Shown: positions 44,940-56,800 of the stretch, one piece after another
Numbering within the stretch: the first letter of the stretch is position 1
How the letters are laid out: each line of letters opens with the position of its first letter
Origin: Stachybotrys elegans
Taxonomy: Eukaryota > Ascomycota > Sordariomycetes > Hypocreales > Stachybotryaceae
Assembly (NCBI GenBank): GCA_020746835.1
Contig: JAGPNK010000005.1
Location: 806,001 to 870,000, forward strand
Reading direction: 5' to 3'
DNA: 64,000 nucleotides
Translations under genes and position numbers: made by a program
Notes under the pieces: generated by a model
What the model was told of the DNA's origin: nothing
Database searches by the model: none
The model's input: only the letters and a program-made list of their open reading frames with translations

Positions 44940-46211
44940 AGATGGGATGCCTCATGTTGATTATGGAAAGGATGTATGGTAGTTTTCATGATGGGTATAC
45001 TAGCATTTTCCATGGCAGGCGGCGCAGCCATGCTTTGCAATACGATTGATTATTAGATGTACATTTTTTTTCTTCTTCCCAGACTTGCATAAAGTGCTGG
45101 AAAATTCCACGTTCTACTCTCTACATGGGATGGATTTCCTGCAGGTCATGATTGGGTATTGGTGCATGAAAACCGGCTGGTGGTTGAAGGTGGCATGATT
45201 TCGTCTAGGTCTGCTTTCGGCGCCACCCATCGACTGACTGACTGCATGCATGGTCCCTGTCTAATTATCCCATGGCACGCAGTCTAGAAGTGAAAGTATA
45301 TTTCATTTACCGGATGGCAAATGCCAGGGCTGTTCTCTCGTGTTTGACAGACAGTCAACGCGCAGTAAGCTAACTGTAACAACTCATTATGTATGACGGC
45401 ATGGTGGATGCTTTGCGTCGCCGAATACCCGAACATTTGCACATCTCTTCTAGGTTTCTCTCTGCAGGAAACCAACCAACGCGGAGCCAGCCCGGGAGCA
45501 GTACAAATACGGTAATGAATAAAATAAAAATGGTACAATTACAGTAAAAAACATGTGCGACTTGCCGATATTGATGCTAGACTGCCATGTTCAGCCACTC
45601 AGCGTCATTGGCGCCAAACAACGTCCACCACGTCACGGGCCGGCAATGTCGGCGAATGCAACCGCGGGGGGACATGTCTCATTGGATCTTCCTGTGGTGA
45701 GGGGTGCATGGCCTCGTTTCTCTTTTCCTTGAATCTGGGATAAGTAGCGGTAAAGTAATGTTGGTTCCCTCCCTCCCGTTCCCGTTCCCCCTTTCCTTTC
45801 CACTCACACGAGGTGACGTTGGATGTTTCGCTGACCGATAGTGTTTATCCCGATAGAGGCATCGAGAATCGAGTGAGGCACTGCTACCCCCTTCTCAGTT
45901 CTCGACCACGGGAATCCCTGGACATCGTATGAGTTCTTTATTTGGCTTGATCTTTTGGGACCATGGATGCGCGAGGAAAGGCTGACAAGGTGGAAATCAG
46001 GTTACGACTGAGCCCCGAGCGATTCGCGACAAACCAAATACACACCACAAACATATATATATATCAACCGCTGCTTCGGCTCTCAACTTGCCGTCGTTGA
46101 TATCATTTTACCTGCTTATTTCTCACAGCATCGTCAACAGCAGACGAGCGCCAGTTCGAATCGATACCTCAATCAAGCACAGCTTTGGCCTTCCTTTCAA
46201 CGACCTACATC
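44940..46211. other. Intergenic upstream of glutamate decarboxylase
   Basis: 1.27 kb without a gene. The right half is the GAD promoter with pyrimidine tracts (45766-45805) and a TATA stretch at 46053-46064. Confidence 0.5.
46053..46064 (+). promoter_or_regulatory. TATA stretch of the GAD promoter
   Basis: Alternating AT run ATATATATATAT about 150 nt before the GAD start codon. Confidence 0.45.
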
Positions 46212-47998
46212 ATGGTTCATCTTACACCTGTCCACCCTCCTGAGGAGGACAATCGCTCTCCAAGCCCCGGCACCAAGGCTCGTCTCCAGCTCGCCGCCGA
46301 GGAGTCCGAGTTCACATCCAGCGTCTACGGCTCTCAGTTTGCTGCCCACGACTTGCCTCGCCAGGTTATGCCGGAGAAGCAGATGCCCAAGGACGTGGCC
46401 TACCGCATGATCAAGGATGAGCTCAGCTTAGACAACAACCCCAAGCTCAAGTTAGCAGACTTCTTGGAACTTTGAATTTTCTTCTTGGAGATGAGAGCTA
46501 ACGGTTGATTGCCAGCTTGGCTTCGTTTGTCACCACTTACATGGTAAGTTTTGTCATTCTCTCAGAATCAAGCCTATACTGATGCATGGAATTAGGAAGA
46601 AGAAGCTGAGAAGCTCATGGCGGATTCCTTCTCCAAAAACTTCATCGACTATGAGGAGTACCCCCAGTCGGCTGACATACAGAATCGCTGCGTCAACATG
46701 ATTGGAAACCTATTCCACGCCCCCAACAGCGAATCCGTGGGCACCTCGTCAGTGGGCTCCTCCGAGGCCATCATGCTCGCCGTCCTGGCCATGAAGAAGC
46801 GCTGGCAGAAGCGCCGCAAGGCCGAGGGCAAGAGTACCGAGAACCCCAACCTCATCATGTCCTCCGCCGTCCAGGTGTGCTGGGAAAAGGCCACGCGCTA
46901 CTTTGAGATTGAGGAGAAGTTTGTCTACTGCACCCCGGAGCGATACGTGATTGATCCCGAAGAGACGGTGGCGCTGGTGGACGACAACACCATTGGCATC
47001 TGCGTCATGCTGGGCACGACGTACACGGGCGAGTATGAGGATGTCAAGGGCGTCAACGACCTTCTTGTGCAGAAGAACCTCGACGTGGGCATTCATGTCG
47101 ATGCCGCCAGCGGCGGCTTCGTGGCGCCCTTCGTGGTCCCGGATCTTGAGTGGGATTTCAGACTCGAAAAGGTCGTATCCATCAACACGTCCGGACACAA
47201 GGTATGTCTCGCGCTCATCTCAATGCTGGAGGGGGGAAGGTTCTGCTAATACGCACATGTCAGTATGGCCTCGTATATCCCGGCGTGGGCTGGGTCGTCT
47301 GGCGGTCCCACGAGTTCCTGCCGCAGGAGCTCGTCTTCAACATCAACTACCTGGGCGCGGAGCAGTCGTCCTTCACGCTCAACTTCTCCAAGGGCGCCTC
47401 GCAGATCATCGGGCAGTACTACCAGCTGATCCGGCTGGGCAAGCGCGGGTACCAGGCCATCATGAGCAACCTGACGCGGACGGCCGACTACCTGACCGAG
47501 GCGCTCGAGTCGCAGGGCTTCGTCATCATGTCGAAGCGGTCCGGGGGCGGGCTGCCGCTCGTGGCCTTCCGGTTCGCGCCCGACAAGAACAGGCTGTACG
47601 ACGAGTTCGCGCTGGCGCACCAGCTGCGGTCGCGCGGGTGGGTGGTGCCGGCGTACACAATGGCGCCGCACACGGAGAAGATGAAGATGCTGCGCGTCGT
47701 GGTGCGCGAGGACTTTAGCATGGGCCTGTGCAACTCGCTGATCCGCGACATCAAGCTGTGCATGGAGCTGCTCGACAAGTCGGACAAGGACGCCCTGCTG
47801 CGGCAGCAGGAGTATGTCACCACGCACGTCTTGTACAGGAACAGATCCAAGCACCCCCATCACCCCAAGGCCTACAAGGTTCGTAGCTGCCGTGCTTTGT
47901 ACGGTGTCTCTGCTCACCATTGTTAACCTTTGTATCACCAACAGCACGAGCAACACTCCCTGCAGGGCAAGACGGGCAAGACGCACGCCATCTGCTGA
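46212..47998 (+). CDS. GAD1: Glutamate decarboxylase
   Basis: Exons 46212-46450, 46516-46543, 46596-47201, 47264-47878 and 47945-47998; product about 513 aa. Exon 2 codes for only nine whole residues (LASFVTTYM), the conserved NPKLNLASFVTTYM motif. Further family motifs: NFIDYEEYPQSADIQNRCVN, the substrate/PLP loop GTSSVGSSEAIMLA, HVDAASGGFVAPF, and the PLP lysine in SINTSGHK (Lys291), which is the last codon of exon 3. The last exon gives the fungal C terminus ending LQGKTGKTHAIC. The enzyme converts L-glutamate to GABA plus CO2 in the cytosol, consuming a proton; in fungi it feeds the GABA shunt and is linked to acid and oxidative stress and to conidial germination. All phases agree. The downstream exon is short but well supported by the conserved tail. 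Confidence 0.95.
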
Positions 47999-49047
47999 GC
48001 TAACAGAAGCCGTGATTTCTCTTTTTTCTCTTTCTCTTATTTTTTTTTTTCTATTGCTCTTCGATTGTTGGGCTGGTTTAGGGTGCTCGTTTTGTGAATA
48101 TCGTTATTTTTTGTACGTTTTGCGTCAGCACATTGGATCGGATAGTACGGAATAATTACTAAGGTATTCTGGATAGTTTCCTTGGCCTTCTCTTTCCTTC
48201 GTATGTGATGTAACTCGTTGCAAGCTGGGCGATTCTGAGGCGATTCTGAGTAGTGGCAACATGCAAACTTGACGATGCAAGGAGTACATGATCTCCCCAT
48301 GCCGGCGTCGCCGACGGCGAGATAAATTCCCATCATCGAATCAAATGAATGCGCATGCACCTGTATTGACCCGTCGATGGCGGACTTTGGGCAATCCCAG
48401 ACCCCTAATCAGTGGGTGCTCCGCAAACACCGACGCCAGGGCGGACGCTGGAGCAAACAATAATATCTACTCGCCCTCCTATTTCCCATGTTTGCACTTC
48501 CATCCTGACCCCTCTTGTTACATCCTCTACAGGTACTCTCGTATAAGGACCTACGGCCAGTCCAAGTCGTCATCGCTGCTTGCCTCCCCCGATATCTGGT
48601 TGTCCATCGATATAGGGCTAGAGTGCTTGGTACTGGGGCCTTTCTAAGCAAAGTAGAGGCACCAAGGCTGCTGTTCCGCTCCCGGGCTGGAGTGGGAGTC
48701 TTGGGTTTCTGACAGCATCGGGATACTTCTGTTTTTGGCCTGTCCGTCATACTTGCTCTGGGTACCTCGGACTTTCATTAGCCCCGCGCTTGCCCCCACA
48801 GAAGCAACGCTTCTTAGATCATCAAGTACCTGTACTTTGCTCCCAACCTTAGCTCTTCCCCAAGGCTCAAGGGCCCTCAGAGCACCTCCATCACGCCTTC
48901 TATCAGCCTCGCTGGTCCGAAACGCCATCTTCAAACCGCCCAACCAACACCGTCTTTCTCCCCTCCACCTCCTCGCTTCCTTCGGACGGCTTTGCTTTCT
49001 TTCAACCCTTCTCTATTCCCGCACACTGCCACCAGGGGTTCATCGCC
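47999..49047. other. Intergenic GAD-UFD2
   Basis: 3' flank of GAD (T-rich near 48028-48050) and promoter/leader of UFD2. One copy of TACCTTAGTA on the minus strand at 48166-48157. No gene seen. Confidence 0.45.
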
Positions 49048-52000
49048 ATGGATCCCAATGACCAGCCGTCCTGGACGGGCGGCGACGCCCCGGACAAGCA
49101 GAAGATGGACGAGGCGAGCTGCTCCGTTGCCTGTGCCTCGCGTGAATCCCAGCTAACATCACCGCTTGATAGATCAGAGCCCGGCGACTCGCCAAGCTCG
49201 GCGGCCCTGCCTCCTCATCAACCTCGTCCAAGCCAGATGAGAACAAGGCGCCCGCCGCAGCCTCTTCGTCAACCCCTCCACCAAAAGAACAACCCGCCGA
49301 TGCTGCAGCGACGAAGCCCAAGATCAACATCACGCCCTCCGCACAACCATCCGCCGCAAAGCCTGCGTCTAAAGCTGTTGCGAAGCCCGATGGGTCCACA
49401 GGTTCTGCACCAACAGGTAGCCCCAGATCCTCTCGCAAGAGATCGGCTTCAAAAATTGACGGTATCGCTCCAGCGCCCGCCCGCAAGGCAGACCCCCCCC
49501 AGGCCGAGTCGGATGAAGACTACGCGAACCGCACCCTGTCGCAGATATTCCGAATCACCGTCGATCCACATCATATGACGAGCCTACAAGGCCACCGTTT
49601 GACCTTCTTGCCAAACCTGAACCAAGACCTAAACGAAGCCCAGGAGCCCTTGAAGCTGTCTGTGGGTAACCTAGACCAGGCTATTATTGAGGCCTGCTCC
49701 AGCTGGCCCTACGAGAAGCCGCTCATGGGCTACCTGTTGCCATGCTGGAAGCGCGCTGTCAAGGCCGCTGCCAGCGCCAGGATCGCCTCGCCCCCCAGGC
49801 TCGAGGTTCACGAAGAGTCCAAGCGCCTGTGCATGAGCAACATCTTCTTCGCTCTGACCATGCCTGATCTTTTCGGGTGAGTAACCGCTATATGACCAAT
49901 GACTGCGGACAGTGCTGATCTAGCCCAGTCGGGAGCCCAATTCTGAGCACGACACACTTGCTCCCTATCTCTTGCGACCAGCGACCGACGAGAATGGCAT
50001 CTGCTTCGACTTCATCAGGGAAGCAGTAAAGCGATTTGACGATGATGAGTCTTTCCCAGCTGTGTTCAATAATGCCATGATACAGATCAGCGAACGCTTG
50101 GCTATTCTGACTATGGAACACGACTACAAGCCCTTCATTCAGGTAAGAAGCCGTGTCTTGTTTGAAAGAAACTGCTGCTAACGCCTCTAGGCTTTAATGA
50201 CATACACTCAGTTCCCGGTGCTCATAAGCAACCTGGCCAAGCTTCCTCAGTTCCAGATGGCCGTATCACCCCACGCAATCGAAAAGAACACCCTCCTGGG
50301 GCCTTTCTTTAGGCTCTCTCCACTACAGGGTGATGTGATCAGAGGCTACTTCCCAGGCCCGAGAACCCTCGACAAGGGTCGGATTATCAATGCCCAGGAA
50401 GCCTTGCGGATGGTTCTGCGTGCGCACCAGGACGACCTATTCTTGATCGCAAATGCCTTCATCCGTGCTAGTCCCGACGCCAGAAACCGCACTCTTGATT
50501 GGTTTGCTTACATCATGAACTCGAACCACAAGCGCAGGGCGCTTCAGGTGGATCCAAGAGAGGTTGCATCAGACGGCTTCATGATGAACGTCACTACCAT
50601 TCTCGACCGATTCTGCGAGCCTTTTATGGATAACGACTTTAGCAAGGTGGACAAGATCGATGTCAAGTATTTCCAAAGGAAGCCTCGGATCGATATCAAG
50701 GACGAGACCAAGATCAACGCAGATCAAGCAACAGCCGACAAGTTCTACTCCCAAACAGAACCAGGTGATTCCAACTTCATCTCCGAGGCTTTCTTCCTGA
50801 CTCTGGCTGCGCATCACTACGGAAGCGAGGCCTCCAACTCACAGCTGAAACATCTTGACCGCGAAATCAAATACCTGGAGAAGCATATCAAGGCAATGGA
50901 GGCGGAGAGATCAAAAGTTGCCAACTCCCCCCACCAGCTTCGGGTATTCGAAGAGGCCTTGAAGAGACATACCACAGTATTGGAGAAAACTATTGGCTTG
51001 AAGTATGCCATCGAGGGCGTTCTACTGGATGAACGCATGCAGGGCACGTCTCTGAGGTTCATGCGATACGTCGCCGTTTGGCTCCTGCGAATAGGCACGC
51101 GATCAAATTATAAGCCTGGCAACGAAAGCAAAGAAATCAAGTAGGTTCTTATCGTCACAGGACGACACATCAGTCTCTAATCTTCGGCAGGCTTCCCCTA
51201 TCTATGGACCAGCCAGACGCTTTTGCGTGTTTACCGGAGTATGCGCTTCAGAATATTGTGGACAACTTTAAGTTTGTGTTCAGGTCGGTTCGGTTTTCTG
51301 CGAACAACTCTCGCCTCCGAGACTAATTCGGTTGCAGATGGCTTCCTAAGATCATGCCCAGTGCTGTTGGCGAAGAGATGATTGCTCTATGCATTACCTT
51401 CCTGCGATCATCAGAGTACATCAAGAATCCCTATCTGAAATCATCGCTAGTATCACTCCTATTTTCTGGAACCTGGCCCCTCATGCACCTCAAAAAGGGT
51501 GTCTTGGGCGATCAGCTGGTCGCATTGCCGTTTGCAAACGACTACCTCTTGCACGCGTTGATGAAGTTCTACATTGAATGCGAGTCGACTGGAGCGCACA
51601 ACCAGTTCTACGACAAGTTCAATATTCGTTATGAGATCTTCCAAGTTATCAAGTGCGTCTGGGTCAACGATGTTTATAAGCAGCAGTTGACTCGCGAGAG
51701 CAAGTGAGTATAGCGTCCCGTACCATCTCTACGCAATGCTAACGGCGTAATAGGGTTAACCGGGGTTTCTTCGTCCGCTTCGTCAACATGCTGCTCAACG
51801 ATGCAACCTACGTGTTAGATGAGGCATTCACCAAGTTCCCCAAGATGCGAGCGCTCGAGAACGAACTAAAGGACCCCTCACTCTCGACAGAAGACAGGCA
51901 AAAGAAGGAGGAAGAGCTCCAGACGCTAGGCGGTCAGGCCACTTCCTACATGCAGCTCGCCAACGAAACGCTGGAGATGATGAAGCTATTCACAGAAGCT

Positions 52001-52651
52001 CTTAGCGAGGCTTTTACTATGCCAGAAATCGTCTCGCGTCTGGCAAGCATGCTTAATTACAACCTGGAGACTCTTGCTGGCAAGAAGGCCGCGGTTGAGC
52101 TTAGTGTCTCCAACAGGGACAAGTATCACTTCCGTCCCATTCAGCTCATCTCCGACTTTGTGGAGATCTACCTGAATCTCGGCTCCTCCCAGATCTTCAT
52201 CGATGCTGTCGCGGCCGATGGACGTTCCTATAAGCCTGAGGTGCTGGAACGCGTATCCAGGATCCTTGTCTCGAAGCACCAGAAGGATGCCACAGAGATC
52301 GCCAAATGGGATCGCCTACGGGCCAAGTTTTTCGAGGCCAAACAGCTCCTGGATCAGGCGGAGCTTGACCTCGGCGAGATTCCGGCTGAGTTCGAGGACC
52401 CTATCATGGGCGACCTCATGACAGACCCCGTGCTCCTCCCCAGCAAGCACGTTGTCGATCGTTCCACCATTGTGCAGCATCTCCTCAGCGACCCTAAGGA
52501 CCCCTTTACAAGACAGCCCATGACAGTTGAGGACGCTGTTCCCCAGACGGAGCTGAAGGAGCGCATCATGAAGTGGCGTGAAGAAAGGGTACAGGCAGCT
52601 AAGGACAGAATCAAGGGGGAGACCGAAGCCATGGACACAACTGAGGGTTGA
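49048..52651 (+). CDS. UFD2: Ubiquitin conjugation factor E4 (U-box ligase)
   Basis: Seven exons: 49048-49113 (or -49125), 49173-49876, 49929-50142, 50191-51140, 51191-51283, 51338-51703 and 51754-52651; product about 1096 aa. An Ala/Pro/Lys-rich N-terminal region (~1-135) precedes the Ufd2 core of helical repeats (from DYANRTLSQIFRITVD; motifs KPLMGYLLPCWKRAV, FPVLISNLAKLPQFQ, FVRFVNMLLNDATYVLDEAF). The U-box is at the C terminus: IPAEFEDPIMGDLMTDPVLL, HVVDRSTIVQHLLSDPKDPF, then TRQPMTVEDAVPQTELKERI. Ufd2 extends short ubiquitin chains on substrates and works with Cdc48/p97 to deliver them to the proteasome. Intron 1 has no good GT donor: GC at 49114 gives the best protein (QKMDE|IRARRLAKLGG) and a 59-nt intron; GT at 49126 gives 47 nt and four extra residues. 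The other introns are canonical with phases that agree. Confidence 0.94.
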
Positions 52652-53833
52652 ACTGCTCCTTTTCCCACAGAGGCAGCTGTTCGGACGCCACGCCCATGAA
52701 ACATGAAATGGATTCAACGTTAGAGGCTGATCAGCCTCAGCTACAACAGGCCTGTGTAACAGGTATCGAGGGGGGAACGGAAGGTTGACACGTCAGGATC
52801 GCCGTATGTAACGAAAATTCTGCATGCGTCTATGCCCTAGCAGGGTTGACACGGCGCAAGTGATTGATATAGACAGAGAGGCGTTGTGCGATAATCTTTA
52901 CTACGCGACCATGACTTATCCAGGGCGTTCCAATACCATAATTCTGTGACTAGAGCACATCCCCCACACCATGTGTTGGGTGGATGGATGGATAACTATA
53001 GCTAGTTTGGAACGCCAAACGCCCAACTACGCACTTTCCATCCTCACACCTCCCTTTCACGCGCTGGCCTTTGCATGGCAGATCGTCGGTTTGGTGATCC
53101 GCTACCGAAGAACCCGCCTGGTAGAGGCTGAAACCTCCCCGGTGGTGTGCCCTGTTGATGGCGCCATGCCATGGCAAGTGTGTCCCCTCAGGCCCCGTGC
53201 TGACTGGAAGAACGTGGCTGGTTTATAGCGCTCAGAAGAAGAAGCGCAGGAACCCACGCGGGGGAACTTCCCGATGTTTGCACATGTGGTTTGGAGAGGA
53301 CGATCAAGTCCGGCGACACGTGAGCTCACCCCCTGGTCCGGCCAGAAGCCCATTGAACGAAGCCGGAAACAATATAACGTGAACCCACGTGTCAACATTT
53401 GATTCATTCAGCGGAATCATACACCATGACGTGGCGGGGTGTAAGATACCCGACCACCCGCTGCTGTGTGGCTTGTAATAACAGTCCATCCAGTCCATGT
53501 GTCGCCGGAAAGCTCCTCGTTGATGAGCCATTACAATCATCATCAGGTACTGGCGTCGCTCACCACACACACCCCTGGACATCTGTTTTCACTTCGGTTA
53601 CTGGTGATACACTGCCTGCCAGTGAAGCGGTTTCGCCATGCCATCTCCTGTATCAACCGCAGCATGCCGCCTTCCGTCCGCCGCACACTCTCCGGTCAGC
53701 GAGTTGTGATAGCCTGGCAGCGCCAAGCCCAGCTGTAGGATGATCCATTCTTAAACTGGTAAGGACCAATCGAAGGCTCCCGGTCTGTTGGCGTCGCGCA
53801 CGGCAGGCAAGAGGTCGCGGGATTTCCATGACA

Positions 53834-53848
53834 GGGGGGGGGGGGGGG
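53834..53848. repeat. Poly-G tract (G15)
   Basis: Fifteen consecutive Gs downstream of UFD2. Confidence 0.85.
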
Positions 53849-56800
53849 TCGTAGGCTTTTGCTTGCGACACTGTCGGTGTTGGGAGACGGCTAAGGGAAG
53901 GATGTGTCAGGAGCTGTGCCGCTTGACCCTGTATAGTCCGCACCCGGCCACCCAGCTCCAAGTTGAGGGTGTGGTGGTGGTGGTGCTGGCGTCGGGCGTG
54001 ATGCCGAGTTTGGGACGGACAGCCCCGGATTGCTACCTCCAAGCAAGGTAGGTGATGACAACTGCGAAGCGCCGAACGGAGGGCCTGGGTAGGAGGATAT
54101 TTCCCCACAAGCTGCGGCCGATATGCGTCTGGCTATATCGCATCGCATGAAGCATCGGAAACTCGACCTGCATCTTCTGTGGCAGCCCATGGCTTCATCT
54201 CATACAAATCAATCGGCGGCAAGCGTTCGAAACGAGCACGAGGAGTTGTTACGAATCGGAACAGATCCCTGGGACCCGCGGAGAGAAAGCATTCCGTAGT
54301 GCGGACGGAGCCACTGTGCTCTGCCTACTGGCGCGACCACCTCCCTCTCTTGTTGGGTACACCGGACAATGTCCGTCTGGGGAACGCCCCCGATCGTTGT
54401 CACAAAAACTGCCTGATCAACCCCTCGGGATACCCACCCATGAACTGCGGAACATCCGCCGGTGTGGTAGCCGAAGTCACAGCGGGCAGAACGTCTGTGT
54501 CTTCTCACGGCTGGTCCAGCATATGTAGATCAACAGCCAAGCACAGAGATGAGTGCCCACCTGTGCTTTGGCCATGTGATCCTTTCGCAAGCCAGGCGGC
54601 AGGGGTTCAAAGTGATGAGGCTACGTCCATGTACATACCAAGCCGGCAAGTAGTGACAAACTTCCCTGGGCTTATCACGGTATGACTGTCACTCGAGGAG
54701 GCTCTCCCATCTGCACTGTCGACGGGCTATGCTTTCCGATAAACAAGGGAGATCATGCCAAGCTGCCGCTCCCACTAATACTGGCATGAGGGAGGATGCT
54801 GGCGAAGGTCGCAATGTTTCACGGGCCTTCCGACTTCCGATACAAGTGCCCGGGGTGGCATTGGCTCGCTGGGTCGAAGCCCAGTCTCATATTTGACCCC
54901 CCTCCCCTTGTCCCGAATGGCGCGAGGTCAACTTGGTGTTGATGAGGTCCCTGTTTATGTAGTAGGTCGGGAAAATCTTACCCTTGGGAGTGTGTGCGTC
55001 CCGTACATGTGTCCGTGGCAGTTCCCATGCTTACCATGATAACTGGACATGCTAAGATCTCGGGCATATATTATTTCCCGCTCAGAGCGAAGAATGTAGA
55101 GCTGGTACAGTGTGTCCGTACTGCCGCGAGGGGTCCCAGCCATTTCGTCGCGCTATGGAGAGAAACCCTGGCCATCGGTGCTAGACAAGACGCACAATCA
55201 CGCCAATCGGGCTAGTCAAGAGGACGCCATAGCCAACCCTGCCCATGCTCAAAAGATGCCCGAAGACGAGGGGGCGGCCTGGGCAGCTTCCAATAGTGAT
55301 TATGAGATGAAGATGGGCTCCTCAGAGTTTTGTTTGCTTGGGCAAACCAAAAGCTCGAACTTCGGGCTCGCACGAGGCGGAAGAAATAGGACTGCTTTGC
55401 AGAGAGCGCACCTGGAGTGATCCGAAGAACCCTGTGATAAGGGCTGAGAGAAATGGTCACGGCTAGCGGCATCATCATGAATACAGCATCGATCGTCCGC
55501 CATGCCCTTTTGGTACGGCACATACGAAACAATACTCCCTCGGTGCGGGAGTGTACATATGTAGGTTTAGTATCGTGCTTCGTGGCGAGACATGCCTGTC
55601 CATTGTGGTAGATAAGGGCCGGCACCCTGCCACTGAAGCACAAGTTGATATTCGTTTCGGGGCATCAACAAGTATGCCAAGAAGGCATGGATGCCACGCC
55701 AAACCCCAGCCAGCAGCATCCAGAGAGACATGCTACGTAGCACCGGGTCCGCCAGGTAAGGCAGGCAAATTAACCCGTGAAAAGACAGACGCAAGTTGTA
55801 GTATGGCAGCATGGCAGGGGCATGCACGTAAGGGTCCACCAAGAGGGAAGTTACAATTTGCTGAAAGCCGCTCTGTCGGCAGTTTCTTAGCTCAAGATTG
55901 CGCCCTGGCTCGTGTGTTTTTACCGTGGAGTGGGAAGCCGGAGCGACATGAAGAAAGCTGAAAAATATTCTTGGTTTGAGTGTTCAACTTCTTCCCATAT
56001 TGCCAAGCGGCGGGAAGAATTGACGCCAATGCCCCTTGATAACGAGGCCCAATCCAACTTCAGCCTCTGGGAGGCCTGGCTCAGCTAGACGATTTTTGGC
56101 TACAAGGGTGCCAGTTCTCAAATTTCTTAGCTCCGGCGCAAATGTGAGGATGGCTGTCTGATATTCCGAACCTCCTGATTCATGAGTTGAGTAATGCGAT
56201 ATCGTGGCTGTGATGAGGTTGCCAGTCAGACATGAACCTGAGGCAAAAAGGCCCTCACACAGACTGGAAGCCATCCACTGGGAGAGAGCGACCCAAGTAC
56301 CCGGATTTTGCTGTTTCAGTGGCGAGCTTCAACCCGAAGCATTTAGGTTGGCCTTTGGTGTCAATTGAAGTCAATTCGGGATGGAGGGGGATCCCTGTAT
56401 TGTAAAATGATGGCTGCCGTACGGATACCGTGCCGGCAGTATGTAATCCCCTAACGCCGGACCAAGCTGATCACTTTGGCAGAGGGGGGAAGTAACCGGT
56501 GAACAACAATGCTGTGTCATAGAACAGACATGTTTCAGCTCCGCACCGGCTCGCTGATATCCTATCCCGGCTCACATCCGGATACCCAAGCAATTGAGAA
56601 TAGAGCAGCGAAGGCCTCAACAATAGTGACGGATATTTGGTGAGTTAGGACTCGTAGGTGGACCGTTTTTAACGGCGTATCGATGATGTCCCTGTGGGAA
56701 GGCTTGACGAACAGGATGGCCATGGCCGAAGATCATAAATAAAGACCCACCTAGGTAGCTGAATAAAGAACGGCCAGTGCTCGGTCAAGCTTATTGAGGA

